Below are positions 1 through 9,150 of a stretch of DNA of 26,988 nucleotides, in pieces. Under the pieces are notes generated by a model. That model searched no databases, was not told the origin of the DNA, and worked only from the letters and a program-made list of their open reading frames with translations. The translations under genes and the position numbers were made by a program. Where the stretch lies: positions 1,545,945 through 1,572,932 of the forward strand of contig BFEA01000383.1 of the NCBI GenBank assembly GCA_003427395.1, given 5' to 3'. Within the stretch, counting starts at the first letter, position 1, and every line of letters starts with the position of its first letter. This DNA comes from Chara braunii. Its lineage: Eukaryota; Streptophyta; Charophyceae; Charales; Characeae.

Positions 1-1335
1 GTCAAGTTCATGTATTTGGTAGTGTTCCGATTCACACTTGGTTGTTCCACTACTCATGTACATGTGTTCTCACTACTCACACCCTCACTTTGTCAAGTTC
101 ATGCCTTTGGTAATGCTTCGTTTCTCACTTGGCTGTTCTACTACTTATGTGCATGTGTTCTCACTACTCACACCCTCACTTTGTCAAGTTCATGCCATTG
201 GTAATGCTTCGTTTCTCACTTGGCTGTTCTACTACTTATGTGCATGTGTTCTCGCTAGTTTCACTCTCATCTTGTCAAGTTCATGCATTTGGTAGTGTTT
301 CGTTTCTCACTTGGCTGTTCTACTACTCGTCTGCATATGTTCTCGCTAGTTCCACTCTCATCTTGTCAAGTTCGTGTATTTGGTAGTGTTCCGGTTCACA
401 CTTGGCTGTTCTACTACTCATGTACATCTGTTCTCACTACTCACACCCTCATTTTGTCAAGTTCATGCATTTGGTAGTGTTCCGATTCACACTTGGCTAT
501 TCTACTACTCATGTACATGTGTTCTCACTACTCACACTCTCATCTTGTTAAGTTGATGCATTTGGTAGTGTTCTGTTTCTCACCTGGCTGTTCTACTACT
601 CATGTGCATGTGTTCTCGCTAGTTCCACTCTCATCTTGTCAAGTTCATGCATTTGGTAGTGTTCCGATTCTCACTTGGTTGTTCTACTACTCATGTGTAT
701 GTGTTCTCGCTAGTTTCACTCTCACTTTGTTAAGCTCATGTATTTGGTAGTGTTCCGATTCACACTTGGCTGTTCTACTACTCGTGTACATGTGTTATCA
801 CTACTCACACCCTCAGTTTGTCAAGTTCACGCATTTGGTAGTGTTCCAATTCTCACTTGGCTGTTCTACTACTCATACACATGTGTTCTCACTACTCACA
901 CCCTCACTTTGTCAAGTTCATGCCTTTGGTAATGCTCCGTTTCTCACTTGGTTGTTCTACTACTCATGTGCATGTGTTTTCGCTAGTTTGACTCGCACTT
1001 TGTCAAGTTCGTGTATTTGGTAGTGTTCCGATTCACACTTGGCTGTTCTACTACTCGTGTACATGTGTTCTCACTACTCACACTCTCACTTTGTCAATTT
1101 CATGCCTTTGGTAATGTTCCGTGTCACACTAGGCTGTTCCACTACTCATGTGCATGTGTTCCCATCGATTACACTCTCACCATGGCAAGTTCATGTATTT
1201 GGTAGTTGTCTGATTCTCACATAGAATGTTCCGCTACTCGTATGCATGTGCTCGCGCTAATCACACTCTCGTTCTGTCAAGTCCATGTAACTAGCGATGG
1301 CCGATTCGCACTTGACTGCTACTGTTGTGGGATGG
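1..1335. repeat. 91-bp tandem satellite array (14 full units plus a partial)
   Basis: The motif GTCAAGTTCATG recurs at 1, 92, 183, 274, 365, 456, 547, 638, 729, 820, 911, 1002, 1093 and 1184, always exactly 91 bp apart, and once more at 1276 after a 92-bp step. Each unit also carries TTTGGTAGTGTTCC, CACTTGGCTGTTCTACTACTC and a CATGTGTTCTC segment. Units differ by substitutions with almost no indels. Because 91 is not a multiple of three the 64-85 residue open frames across it rotate from unit to unit, so they are a by-product of the repeat and not genes. The array is cut by the left window edge and therefore continues outward. The last unit decays into the 35-bp array. Confidence 0.95.
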
Positions 1336-1615
1336 GTGACCGACACTTGGTTGTTGCTGCGATGGGATGGGTGACCGACACTTGGCTGCTACTGCTGTGG
1401 GATGGGTGACCGACGCTTGGCTGTTACTGCTGTGGGATTGGTGACCGGCACTTGGCTGCTACTGTTGTGGGATGGGTGACCGACGCTTGGTTGTTACTAT
1501 TGTGGGATGGGTGACCAACACTTGACTGCTACTGCTGTGGGATTGGTGGCCGACACTTGGCCGATGCTGCTGTCAGACGGGTGACTGGCACTTGGCTGCT
1601 ACCATTGAAGGGTGA
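1336..1615. repeat. 35-bp tandem repeat array, 8 units
   Basis: GTGAC(C) followed by a CACTTGG block recurs at 1336, 1371, 1406, 1441, 1476, 1511, 1546 and 1581, exactly 35 bp each. The unit reads roughly GTGACCGACACTTGGCTGCT then ACTGCTGTGGGATGG. The CACTTGGCTG...CTACT core is shared with the 91-bp unit next door, so this array looks like an amplified, shortened derivative of that satellite. Noncoding. Confidence 0.93.
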
Positions 1616-1632
1616 ATTGATTAGGACTAGGA

Positions 1633-1806
1633 GTTCCTTCTCTCTTTCCTTCTCCCTTCTCTCTCTACCGAGCCTTCTTTTCCTCTTTCCTCCTCTTTCT
1701 CTCTCTTTCCCTCTCTTTCTCTCTCCCTCTCTCTCTCTCTCTCTTTCTCTCCCTCTCTCTCTCTCTTTCCCTCTTTTCTCGCTCTTCGTCCTACCCTCTC
1801 CCCCCT
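1633..1806. repeat. Polypyrimidine (CT/CTTT/CCT) low-complexity tract
   Basis: About 170 bp that is almost purely C and T on the + strand, with CTCTCT runs broken by TTTCC and TTCTC. The arginine/glutamate-rich minus-strand open frame here is a translation of the GA repeat and is not a gene. Confidence 0.9.
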
Positions 1807-2846
1807 TCCACCACTTGGCATATAACTAACCCCTCCGACTCACTTGTTACATTGCCAGGGAAACGAACGGTGAAAAAAACTTATCCTCACTTGGCGGAGA
1901 AAGTGGGCAAGGGGAGGGTTGTCGGTCCCTTGCGCCGCCAAGAAGGAAGGAAAGAGACACCTGAGGGATTGAGAGGGGCCGAGTCCGGAAAAGGGCTAGA
2001 GGAAGTCGGTGCTTGAAGCAAGGTCAGTTGACTCAACCATTTACCCGACTGCATGACTATGAGAACATGATGGACTGAAAGGAAGTTAGGCATGTGGGAA
2101 GGGCTATGTGTTGACCCCAAATGGGGATTGTATCGGTTTTTGCCTTTGTGTGGGATTGTGCAGGTGAGTAAGCCTTGGGATGCCTTGAGCGGGACCAGGC
2201 CGAGGAAGCCGGGCGGCAAAGAAAAAGGGGATAGGGGGCAAAGGGACTAAGGGGCCCTTGTGTAAAACCGACCCATGAGAGAGACCTTTGTGCATGAGAT
2301 TTGGAGTGTGAATGAAAGAAAGGAGTGAGACTTTTGCTGATCGGAATGTGAAGTAGTTTGTGCATGCGTGTGAAGGCCCCGAAAGGACTAAGGGGCCTGC
2401 TCCAATAACGATGGATGGAATGAATGAGACACAAGGAGTGTGTAGAGGCGAGAGGGAAGACGACATTGCCGCACCCCGATGACGCCGTAGGATTGCTGTG
2501 CGTAGGGGAATGGTGCGTGGCCTAAGGATAACGCTTAGCCTGCGCACAAAAGAAAAACTCTCAAAGAACCCCTGGACTGCCTGCGTATAGGAAGGAGCAT
2601 TTGCTTGAGAACACAACCAAGAATCAAAAAAATCAGCGTTTGCGAAATGACCAGCAAGACTGCCACCCGGCGTGAGGGCTGAGCTACATCCCCAATGTCA
2701 AAGCTCTCTCGCTCGATGGCCCACCCCCATCCATCTCAAAGCACTAGGTGGGGGTGACCCTGGGACGAACGGCCCGCGCCCTGAGCATGAGCGTGGGCGG
2801 GTCGAGCCAACTGGGACCCGCACTGGGGTCGACCAAGGCTCGAAAG
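1807..2846. other. Gene-poor stretch between satellites and integrase relic
   Basis: No protein family was recognised in either strand. The 170-residue minus-strand open frame at 2104-2616 is rich in Ser, Pro and His, has no motif I know, and is probably fortuitous. A short direct repeat, GGACTAAGGGGCC, occurs near 2247 and 2386. The stretch could be the decayed upstream part of the retroelement whose integrase begins near 2847, but no reverse transcriptase or RNase H motif could be read. Confidence 0.5.
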
Positions 2847-3868
2847 TCAATCGGGGTTTGGCCCTACAACGGCTACTCACAAGTCATGGTGATTGTTGAT
2901 CGATTCTCGAAACCCCGAAGACTCTTGTGAGCGAACGGGATCCGCGCTTCATTAGTACTGAATGGAAGGACTTCACGTCTGAACTAGGGATCGGACTGTG
3001 TATAACATATGGCCGACACCCCAAAGCCAATGGTTTTGCTGAGGAGATCAACCAGACTGTGTTTCAACTTGTTCGCGCCTTGATTATTCCGGATCAGGAA
3101 ACATGGGATGAAGAGTTGTATTCCGTTAACGAGTTGTAGAACAACTCCGTCCATTCTGCCACCGCCATGATACCCAACAGGTTGCATTACGGTTGGTAGA
3201 TCCATAATCCGCTCTCCTACCTATTCCCTGAACAGCCAGCTGGCTTAACAACCGGCAGGCCTGGCTTCAAGGCCAAATATGATTGCTTGCTCAAAGTTGC
3301 CATTGCAACAATGACCAAGCGACAACACGCCATGATCCATCATGCGAACAAGAGGCGCCGACCGTCGGATATTCAGGTAGGAAGCTATGTCTAGGTCAAG
3401 ATGTTTGAATTTTCAGAGAAGAGGGAGTCTCTCGCAAACTTCTCCCACTCTACTATGGTCCGTGGGAAATTTTTGGATGTGATTGGCGAAGATCACTTTG
3501 GCCCTTCGTACATAGTTGATGTGCCAACCCATTTGCGCACATACCCCGTGTTCCACGCATCAAAACTGTGCCTCCACCGTGATGCTAAGACGTTCGATTA
3601 TCGCCCATGAGATAGAATTAAACAGTACGTAGGGAAGGGATGCAACAAACAGTACCGGGTTCACTTCATGTATCACCCGTTGGACGATTTATACTAGATT
3701 TTGAAGCAGGAGTTGCTACGCAGCGCACCGCGCGTTGTTAAAGCTTACGCGCGACAAATCGCAGCTTATGTTAGGCCTAAGATCTCAACAAGGCTCACTG
3801 CGACGGAGTATTCTAGGAACCTCTTTGCCTTGCTTGCTTACGATGCGTTTATCGAGGACTCAGAATGA
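2847..3868 (+). pseudogene. Broken Ty3/gypsy chromovirus integrase with C-terminal chromodomain
   Basis: An integrase inserts retrotransposon cDNA into the genome; a chromodomain tail can steer it to marked chromatin. The start NGYSQVMVIVDRFSK (from 2868) matches the first core strand, and the reading then jumps near 2925 into another frame at SERDPRFIS, so most of the core between these blocks (roughly 50-60 residues in relatives) is missing. The HPKANGFAEEIN block (about 3017) keeps the catalytic Glu, but the usual SD of SDR.P.F reads SE and the first Asp is not visible. The frame stays open in sense to 3868 with in-frame stops at 3137, 3197, 3392, 3608 and 3695. YPVFHASKL (about 3542) is the usual pre-chromodomain motif. 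KQYRVHFMYHPLDDLY, a stop, then LLRSAPRVVKAY (3645-3750) matches a chromodomain. Not functional. Confidence 0.85.
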
Positions 3869-3896
3869 GTTACTCGCTCGAAGGGACCTCGCTCTT

Positions 3897-3906
3897 GAGG
3901 GGGGGG
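3897..3906 (+). promoter_or_regulatory. Polypurine tract of the chromovirus relic
   Basis: GAGGGGGGGG lies 28 bp after the last sense codon of the integrase and 3 bp before a TG. This is the expected place and composition of the polypurine tract that primes plus-strand DNA synthesis in an LTR retrotransposon. Confidence 0.7.
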
Positions 3907-3909
3907 TAG

Positions 3910-4332
3910 TGTGGTGACCCGTCCAAACATGGACTGAAACACACGACTCATTTATGAGTTTTGTCCATAGACTGAATGTCTTGCTGAGTTTCCCGCCTGC
4001 TACTAAGTCTGTGTGTGCACGCTTGCTGGACTGCCTGTCTGTCCGAGTGTTGGTTGGCTTGAGTGTGTGTGTTGCCCGCAAGGGCACTTGCTCGTTCGTT
4101 GCGCCCTCAGGGCCGGTGTGGCCGTGACATTGAGGGATTGCAGCAGGAAGTCCCCAAGTAGCGAGTAGGCCGGTAATGCACCCTGAAGAGCTAGATGTGC
4201 GGGTACTGGAGGCCAAGCGGAAGAAGACAAAAGTGATATTCTTAGAGGCCCAGTAGTGTAGGTTAGGCCTAGGCGGATACCGGTCCAACCAATCTGGGTC
4301 TAGGGCCTGTACGGGCAATATTAGAGTCTGCA
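3910..4332 (+). mobile_element. Start of a 3' LTR (right end not resolved)
   Basis: TGTGGTGACCCGTCC directly follows the polypurine tract, and plant chromovirus LTRs often start TGTAACGACCCG or close to it. The right edge is a guess: GTCTGCA at 4326-4332 ends in CA, but there is no second LTR copy in the window to compare. GCAGCAGGAAGTCCCCAAG near 4140 recurs in similar form near 4638, so related sequence continues past this edge. Confidence 0.5.
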
Positions 4333-5610
4333 ATGATGTTTCCCTCCGAAAGGGAGGAGGTACCGGTTGCTTGGAAGGTCAAGCGGCCTAGAAGTCACCG
4401 CCCGAAGAGGCAAGTAGGCCGCTATATCTCCAAGCCGGCGAAGAGCCCGGCCTCTTTCTCGGTGTGCAAGTTTGGCGACACATTGGTTGGAGCGCCGGTT
4501 GGAGCAGCCCTATCCAGGAGCAACGCTGCTGGGGAAGGAGAAGGACACGGAGGAAGAAGAAGGACAGGTTGGGGGAGGAGTGCCAGGGGTACTTACCTGG
4601 CTATGGTGGCAGCCATCTTCATCACCTTGGTGGGCGCTGCAGCAGGGAGTCCCCAACTAGGGAGAGCCACACCAAGAAGCTTCAAGGCAGAGTTGGGCAT
4701 GGCGGCCTGAGTGAAGCAGCCATAGCTGCTTGGGTTGTCCTTTAGGCATCTGGGCAAGGCCTAGTAGTCCGCCATAGCCTCGGCCTATGATGAGGAAGGG
4801 AGGAGGCGGCTGCCATGGCTATGGTGGACCTCAAGAGATGTGGGCAGAAGAAGAGGAACTCGAACATTGATTTTGGATCAGCCATTCAACATTGAGTATG
4901 AATAGGAGAAGGGGGAGATAACGAAGAGAAGATTGTTGGGCGAAGAAGAAGAGCCATGTCATTTGCCTATGCTGGTGTACATCATCTTCTTCTTCTTTCG
5001 TACTTCTTCTTCTTCTTCTTCTTCTAATCCTCTCTCTCCTCTAAAGTTCATTCATTTCTTTCTGCAATTGGATGGCATTGTACTATCTGATGGATGTGTA
5101 TCCCGAAATTGGCCAGGATCATAATAGGTGTTGAGAAGGGTAGGCGACTACTGTTTGCCATGAGGGGAGGAGTGACTACCTTACCTCATGTCAGACATGG
5201 TCACCGTACCTCCATAATCGGGGCCTAGTCAACCTCGACCGTGTGGGGTGGGGCTGTTCTACTCTATATGCAAAGGACTAATGAGGTCGAACACATTGAA
5301 ATCAGAGGGAATGTGGCGAGGCTCGAATATAAAGCAGGGTTTGATGTCAAGATGTTATCCTCAAACGGATTACACCACTCCTCGACGCATTCACAAGGAG
5401 TTCAGAAGTAACGAGCATGATAACTTACGTGGATTTAAATGAGGATCAGAACTTTGTCGAGGAATTTTAAACGAGTGGTTTCTCTCATGAATGGTTGGTT
5501 CGGATTCAATCTGGGCCGCCCAGGAGGTTGATTATTTTGGAAAACCCGTCGGGGGGTTAAACCTGACTTTTTTAGATAAATGGATGTGTCAACCAATTGG
5601 GGTTTTGATG
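4333..5610. other. No recognisable gene; contains a TTC microsatellite
   Basis: A 125-residue + frame at 4333-4710 is rich in Arg, Gly and Ala and resembles no family I know; it may be LTR-derived. Short + frames at 4933, 5248 and 5491 likewise show nothing. A TTC repeat lies at about 4985-5026. GC falls toward 5400, which suggests a change of sequence origin around 5250-5450. Confidence 0.5.
4985..5026. repeat. TTC microsatellite
   Basis: Runs of TTC with one interruption (TTTCGTAC), the second run being about seven perfect copies. Confidence 0.85.
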
Positions 5611-6587
5611 GCTAGCCGGAAGCTTTCCCGGTACCATTCTGAGAGACTAAATGATGTTTTTGAGTGGCCGCCAGTGGGATGATGCTAGCATCATTTTGAA
5701 AAAGTTCCTCTGAATTAAAAGCTTCCAGGGGCTAGACCTGGGTCCGGGTTTTGGTAAGGCTTGCTAGAGGCAAAATCGGGTATCATTCCATCCACATATG
5801 ATTTGTATTGAGTTAAGGTTTCTCGAGGCTAAATCCAATTTTGTTGTTGTATTGTTGTATGTTGGTGGAAAAGTTTTGGCTTAGTTCCAGACAATTGTTG
5901 GAATTGCTGTATTGTGGCCGTTGCTTTCACATGGAAATTTTATAAGGATCCTGATTTCTTTTTGATGGTGAACGACGGGGTCGTTCAATGGGGTCCGGGA
6001 ATGTTGTCGGGGCAAATACCTTGACAAGGGTATTTGCTGGGGATTTTGAACGTCGGACGTTGTCCGACTCTTTTGTTGAATTGAAGGACTTGATGAGACT
6101 AACATTTGTCAAAAGTTTATTCAGACCTGGCTTATGATCGAGAGACTAAAACTTTTAGAACTTTAGTTCAGATGTTTGTGGTGTCTGAGAGTAATGACGG
6201 TGATCAACAGTTTCTAGCAGGGCCACAGAGGCGTGCGGACATGAGAATGCTAAGGCCAGACCTATTCTATTTCAAAGAATCATGCGCGGCTGCAGGGGGA
6301 ATAGGAAGTTTTTTGGGCCTGCGGGGTTTGACTCCGAGCTAGGGGACCGACAAGCCAATGTTGGGGACTACCCAGTTCGGTGACTGTTCAAGCCGTGGTC
6401 ACGCGGCCAACCGACGGGGCAGGGTCAGCAAACGAGGCCTGTTAGGCCTCAAGAAGGCGAGACCTGCAAGGCCACAGGCAGGCAAAGCCTACGGACTCTG
6501 GCAGACGGTGGCTTGCTGACTGGGTGCAAGCGTTTTCCATTGGGCATAGCCCTTCATATTGAAGGGCTGCTCCTATTGCGTGTGAAA

Positions 6588-6921
6588 TAGGAGCTAGCTC
6601 AGTAGGTTATCAAGCCAGACTCTCACCCAGCGGGTACTGGGATCGAACTCGACATGACACTACTGGGCTGGCTCCTTCTGGAGCAGCCCACAATGTGAGG
6701 GCGATCGGGCGCGGCCGATTTCGACCGTGCGATCTTCGAGATCGCGCAGCTTAAATCTGTCGCGCCAAGTTCAGCATGACCCCTGCACAAGGATGGCACG
6801 CATAAATCGAGGAAAGGTCCAAACCCGTTCGAGTCCATCAGGACTAACTCATATTTGCATTTCTGCAGTCTGTGAGAAGCAACCGTTGGGATAGGCCAAC
6901 AGGAAATAGTTAGGGAAAGAA
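6588..6921 (+). mobile_element. Possible tRNA-derived SINE (pol III boxes, A-rich end)
   Basis: TAGCTCAGTAGG at 6595-6606 fits the tRNA A box, and GGGATCGAACTC near 6639-6650 is a weak B box, spaced 32 nt as in a tRNA. An A-rich run (AAAGAAAAAAAAAAA) ends the candidate near 6921. The cloverleaf does not fold well and no target-site duplication was found, so a true tRNA gene is ruled out and the SINE call is tentative. The B-box segment also reads GTTCGATCCC on the other strand, which weakens the orientation. Confidence 0.35.
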
Positions 6922-7020
6922 AAAAAAAAACTAACTAAAGTCGAAGCGCCACATGGCGCTACTGGAAGTGAATGGGGACTAGTCTCTAGAGTTGTTGCAG
7001 GCGCCTGTTGTATATGGGCA

Positions 7021-7190
7021 CTCGTTTTTTTTTGGGGGTAAGTTGTCTTTTGATTTTTGATTTTTTTTTGTTTTGTTTTTCTTTTAACATTTTTTTTTTT
7101 TTTCTTTTCTCGATTTGCTTAGATTTTTTTCATTTAGATTTTTTTTAATTCTTTAATTTTTAGATTTTTCTTTTCTTTCTTCTTTTTTGA
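7021..7190. repeat. T-rich low-complexity tract
   Basis: Dominated by runs of 8-15 T separated by single G, C or A. No coding sense on either strand. Confidence 0.85.
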
Positions 7191-7264
7191 GGTACCCGTT
7201 CGTTTTGACGAACGGGTTGATACTTCTTTCGACAGGGGGACCAAAATCGAATGAACCTACTGCT

Positions 7265-7439
7265 AGAACGTGGTGGTCTTCGGGTGCATGTGGCATCTGT
7301 GTGGAGGATCGAGGTTTTGAGTGAAGTGAGGACATACCCGATGCTTGATGTGAACGACATTGGCCAAGATCTGCTCGTACTCTGGAAAGTTGTTGACATC
7401 ACCGGCGAAATTGAGGATAGGCTAGATAGGATCTGCCAT
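7265..7439 (-). pseudogene. Possible start of a decayed gag-like protein
   Basis: From an ATG at 7439 on the minus strand the frame reads MADPI, a stop, then PILNFAGDVNNFPEYEQIL and on for about 30 more residues before another stop. The opening looks like the N-terminus of a retrotransposon gag, but it is short, broken at codon 6, and nothing follows that confirms it. It may be chance. Confidence 0.22.
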
Positions 7440-8685
7440 TTGTAGTTTGGGAGCTGAGCGCCAGATAGGGGAAGGACATTGGTTCATCGAGGATGATGAC
7501 GAGACTATTCCAACGTTGTCATTCGTGAGCTCTGCTATGCTCTTATTTGGTGTAATTCAAGTTACAATTATGCTTTTGGTTCGAGGTCAAGACTATCTGG
7601 TTTCATATGTATGATGCGGCTTGGTTTCTGAATTTTCTACCGCTCATTTTCCTTGCACAGGGAGGATAGCAGTGAAATTCTTTCATACAATATAGATGCA
7701 TATGCAAATGCATTCTTGTACTCTTGTATATGCATACATGCGCAGTCATATTGCCGTTCAACACAAGGGGCGAACTTTGCAAAGCCAAGGCAGAGAAAAG
7801 TAGCACACAGCATCAGGCACACCGAAGTTGTTCTTGTTGCCTTCTTCTGTGCAGTTCTTTCTTTTCTTTCTTTGGTTGGGGCGTTTTCTTTCACAATTCT
7901 TTTTCGTATACGTACATGCATGTAAAGATGACCTGATTGCTCTCTACCCTCAACTAGAGGGCATGGGCATTATATAGCTGTATAAGCCTATATCTGGTTT
8001 GAAAGATGCCCTGAATACAGATGTAATGCCTTCGATTCCAGGATAAACAGGAATCAATACCTGAACCNCNCCCCCCCCCCTCCTCCCGCCCCAACTGACA
8101 TCCAACGGCGTGGCACAACTAGAATGCAGGCCAGGAGATACCCAATCATACACAAGGGCATAATAGTCACGCCCACGATCAGCACCCCTGGATTGGTCAG
8201 CTACTGACCAGCTGACTGTTCCACCTGTTCGCACCTACCAATCGGCGGTTGGTGGGCACCCCACAATTTTATTAATTGTTTTTTTTCCAGGTCCATAAAC
8301 CCCAATANCCCCACCAACACCGCCATACCCCCCCTCAACAACCCCNCCGCTATACCCCCCATACCCCCCCGTCCCCAATAGCTTCTCAACGAATTCGGGT
8401 TGTACTCAGCAAGCGCAATGCGGCCCTGAGCTCGGATTTGAAAAAGAATCAGCAAATGGCCCTCTACTGACTGGTTGGCAGACCGCCGACCTGCCCCTAC
8501 TGGTAGGCCGCAAAACAGCCAGCGGATGCCGTCCATGGTTGGCAGGTATCCAACCTTGCACAAGGGCATCATTGTGAAGCAGTGAAGGCCTAATCCATAT
8601 ACTGATGCTTTGAAGTTCGAGCACAGTAGATGTTAGAGAATATATGTAGCTGTCTTTGATGCTGCACCTATTCTTGCCATTGTAC
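7440..8685. other. Unassigned stretch with poly-C/N gaps and a diverged inverted duplication
   Basis: No gene recognised. Ns occur at 8068, 8070, 8308 and 8346, all inside C-rich runs, so the base count there is unreliable. CCCTGAATACAG with about 45 bp of similar context on the + strand near 7978-8022 reappears on the minus strand near 8680-8720. A second pair, ACACAAGGGCAT near 8151 and GCACAAGGGCAT near 8558, is in direct orientation. The + frame at 7653-7925 has a hydrophobic end but no known motif. Confidence 0.5.
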
Positions 8686-8890
8686 CTGTATTCAGGGTCA
8701 TTTTCCAGCCCAATACAGAGAGCACTAAAGATAGGTGCTCTGGCTGCTAAGAGTTTGTGTCCGAGTGTCGGACCAGATTCTGGGTGAGCTGACTGATGCT
8801 CAGGCCAAAGACTTGTGGAATTGTCCGCTAATTTGTCAGGAACTTGGTTCATTAAGCAGACCACGTTCGCTCCCAAGTTCATAGAATACT
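8686..8890 (-). CDS. Exon-like block, weakly RAD51-paralogue-like (XRCC3-type?)
   Basis: On the minus strand an acceptor-like CACTTGCAG precedes 8890 and a donor-like ATACAG|GTACAA follows 8686, leaving about 68 codons without a stop. It reads EYSMNLGANVVCLMNQV, then about 20 Ser/Pro-rich residues, then GPTLGHKLLAARAPIF. RAD51 paralogues such as XRCC3 have a hydrophobic strand ending VVC-NQV, a spacer, and P.LG before a W/A-rich helix; this matches in order and spacing but has an extra Met in the NQV strand and lacks the usual Trp. Walker A and other exons were not found nearby. It could be a gene fragment, an unrelated exon, or a fortuitous open frame. Confidence 0.3.
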
Positions 8891-9022
8891 CTGCAAGTGC
8901 GGCATAACTGTTGTGGAATGAATACAACGTTTCTATTATGTATCATCGCTGCACCCCATTTCGGAGACCGTCAGTCTTTTTTTTTAATAATTGGACTGGT
9001 TGAAGAACACTTCTCTTTAAGT

Positions 9023-9150
9023 CAGGGCTGTGCCGGCCACTGGCCGGTTGGACCGGACCGGATCCAACCGGGCCGGTTGGACCCACGGTGGTCTAACCGG
9101 AATTCCGGTCAAGTCCAAAACTGGGTCAATTTTTTTTAATTTTTTTTTTG
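9023..9150 (+). mobile_element. Probable hAT transposon end, truncated
   Basis: CAGGGCTGTGCCGGCC at 9023 resembles hAT-type terminal inverted repeats (CAGGGCTGTG start). It leads into a run of CCGG/GGTTGGACC repeats including the palindrome CCGGAATTCCGG, then T-rich sequence to about 9150. The partner terminal repeat was not found, so only one end is present, joined to the reverse transcriptase relic. No transposase is visible. Confidence 0.4.

Larger units (their letters stand above)
5611..7217. other. Hairpin-rich noncoding island
   Basis: At least ten short inverted repeats, several perfect with 3-4 nt loops. Arms: 5612-5626 with 5718-5735 (15 pairs, 3-nt bulge); palindrome ATGATGCTAGCATCAT at 5679-5694; 5970-5986 (GAACGAC/GTCGTTC); 6012-6037 (12 pairs, one bulge); 6052-6068 (GTCGGAC/GTCCGAC); 6434-6450 (GAGGCCT/AGGCCTC); 6548-6568 (AGCCCTTCA/TGAAGGGCT); 6571-6592 (TCCTATT/AATAGGA); 6664-6690 (11 pairs, one bulge); 6729-6745 (GCGATCT/AGATCGC); 7194-7217 (ACCCGTTCGT/ACGAACGGGT). 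The stems share no common sequence. No protein was recognised; the 78-residue + frame at 6106-6342 is open but has no known motif. Confidence 0.75.

Noticed and set aside
10-1409. Many 60-90 residue open frames starting MYLVVF, MAVLLL and similar
   Set aside because: They repeat every 91 bp in rotating frames and are produced by the satellite.
1-1615. CRISPR array
   Set aside because: Units are contiguous 91-bp and 35-bp tandem repeats with no unique spacers, in eukaryotic-type DNA.
2104-2616. 170-residue minus-strand open frame
   Set aside because: Low-complexity Ser/Pro/His composition, no motif, overlapping open frames in other phases; no support for a gene.
5491-5682. Short + open frame with a protein-like opening
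   Set aside because: No motif, no splice support, and it overlaps the palindromes of the hairpin island.
6588-6660. Functional tRNA gene
   Set aside because: A and B boxes are spaced correctly but the acceptor, anticodon and T stems do not pair well.
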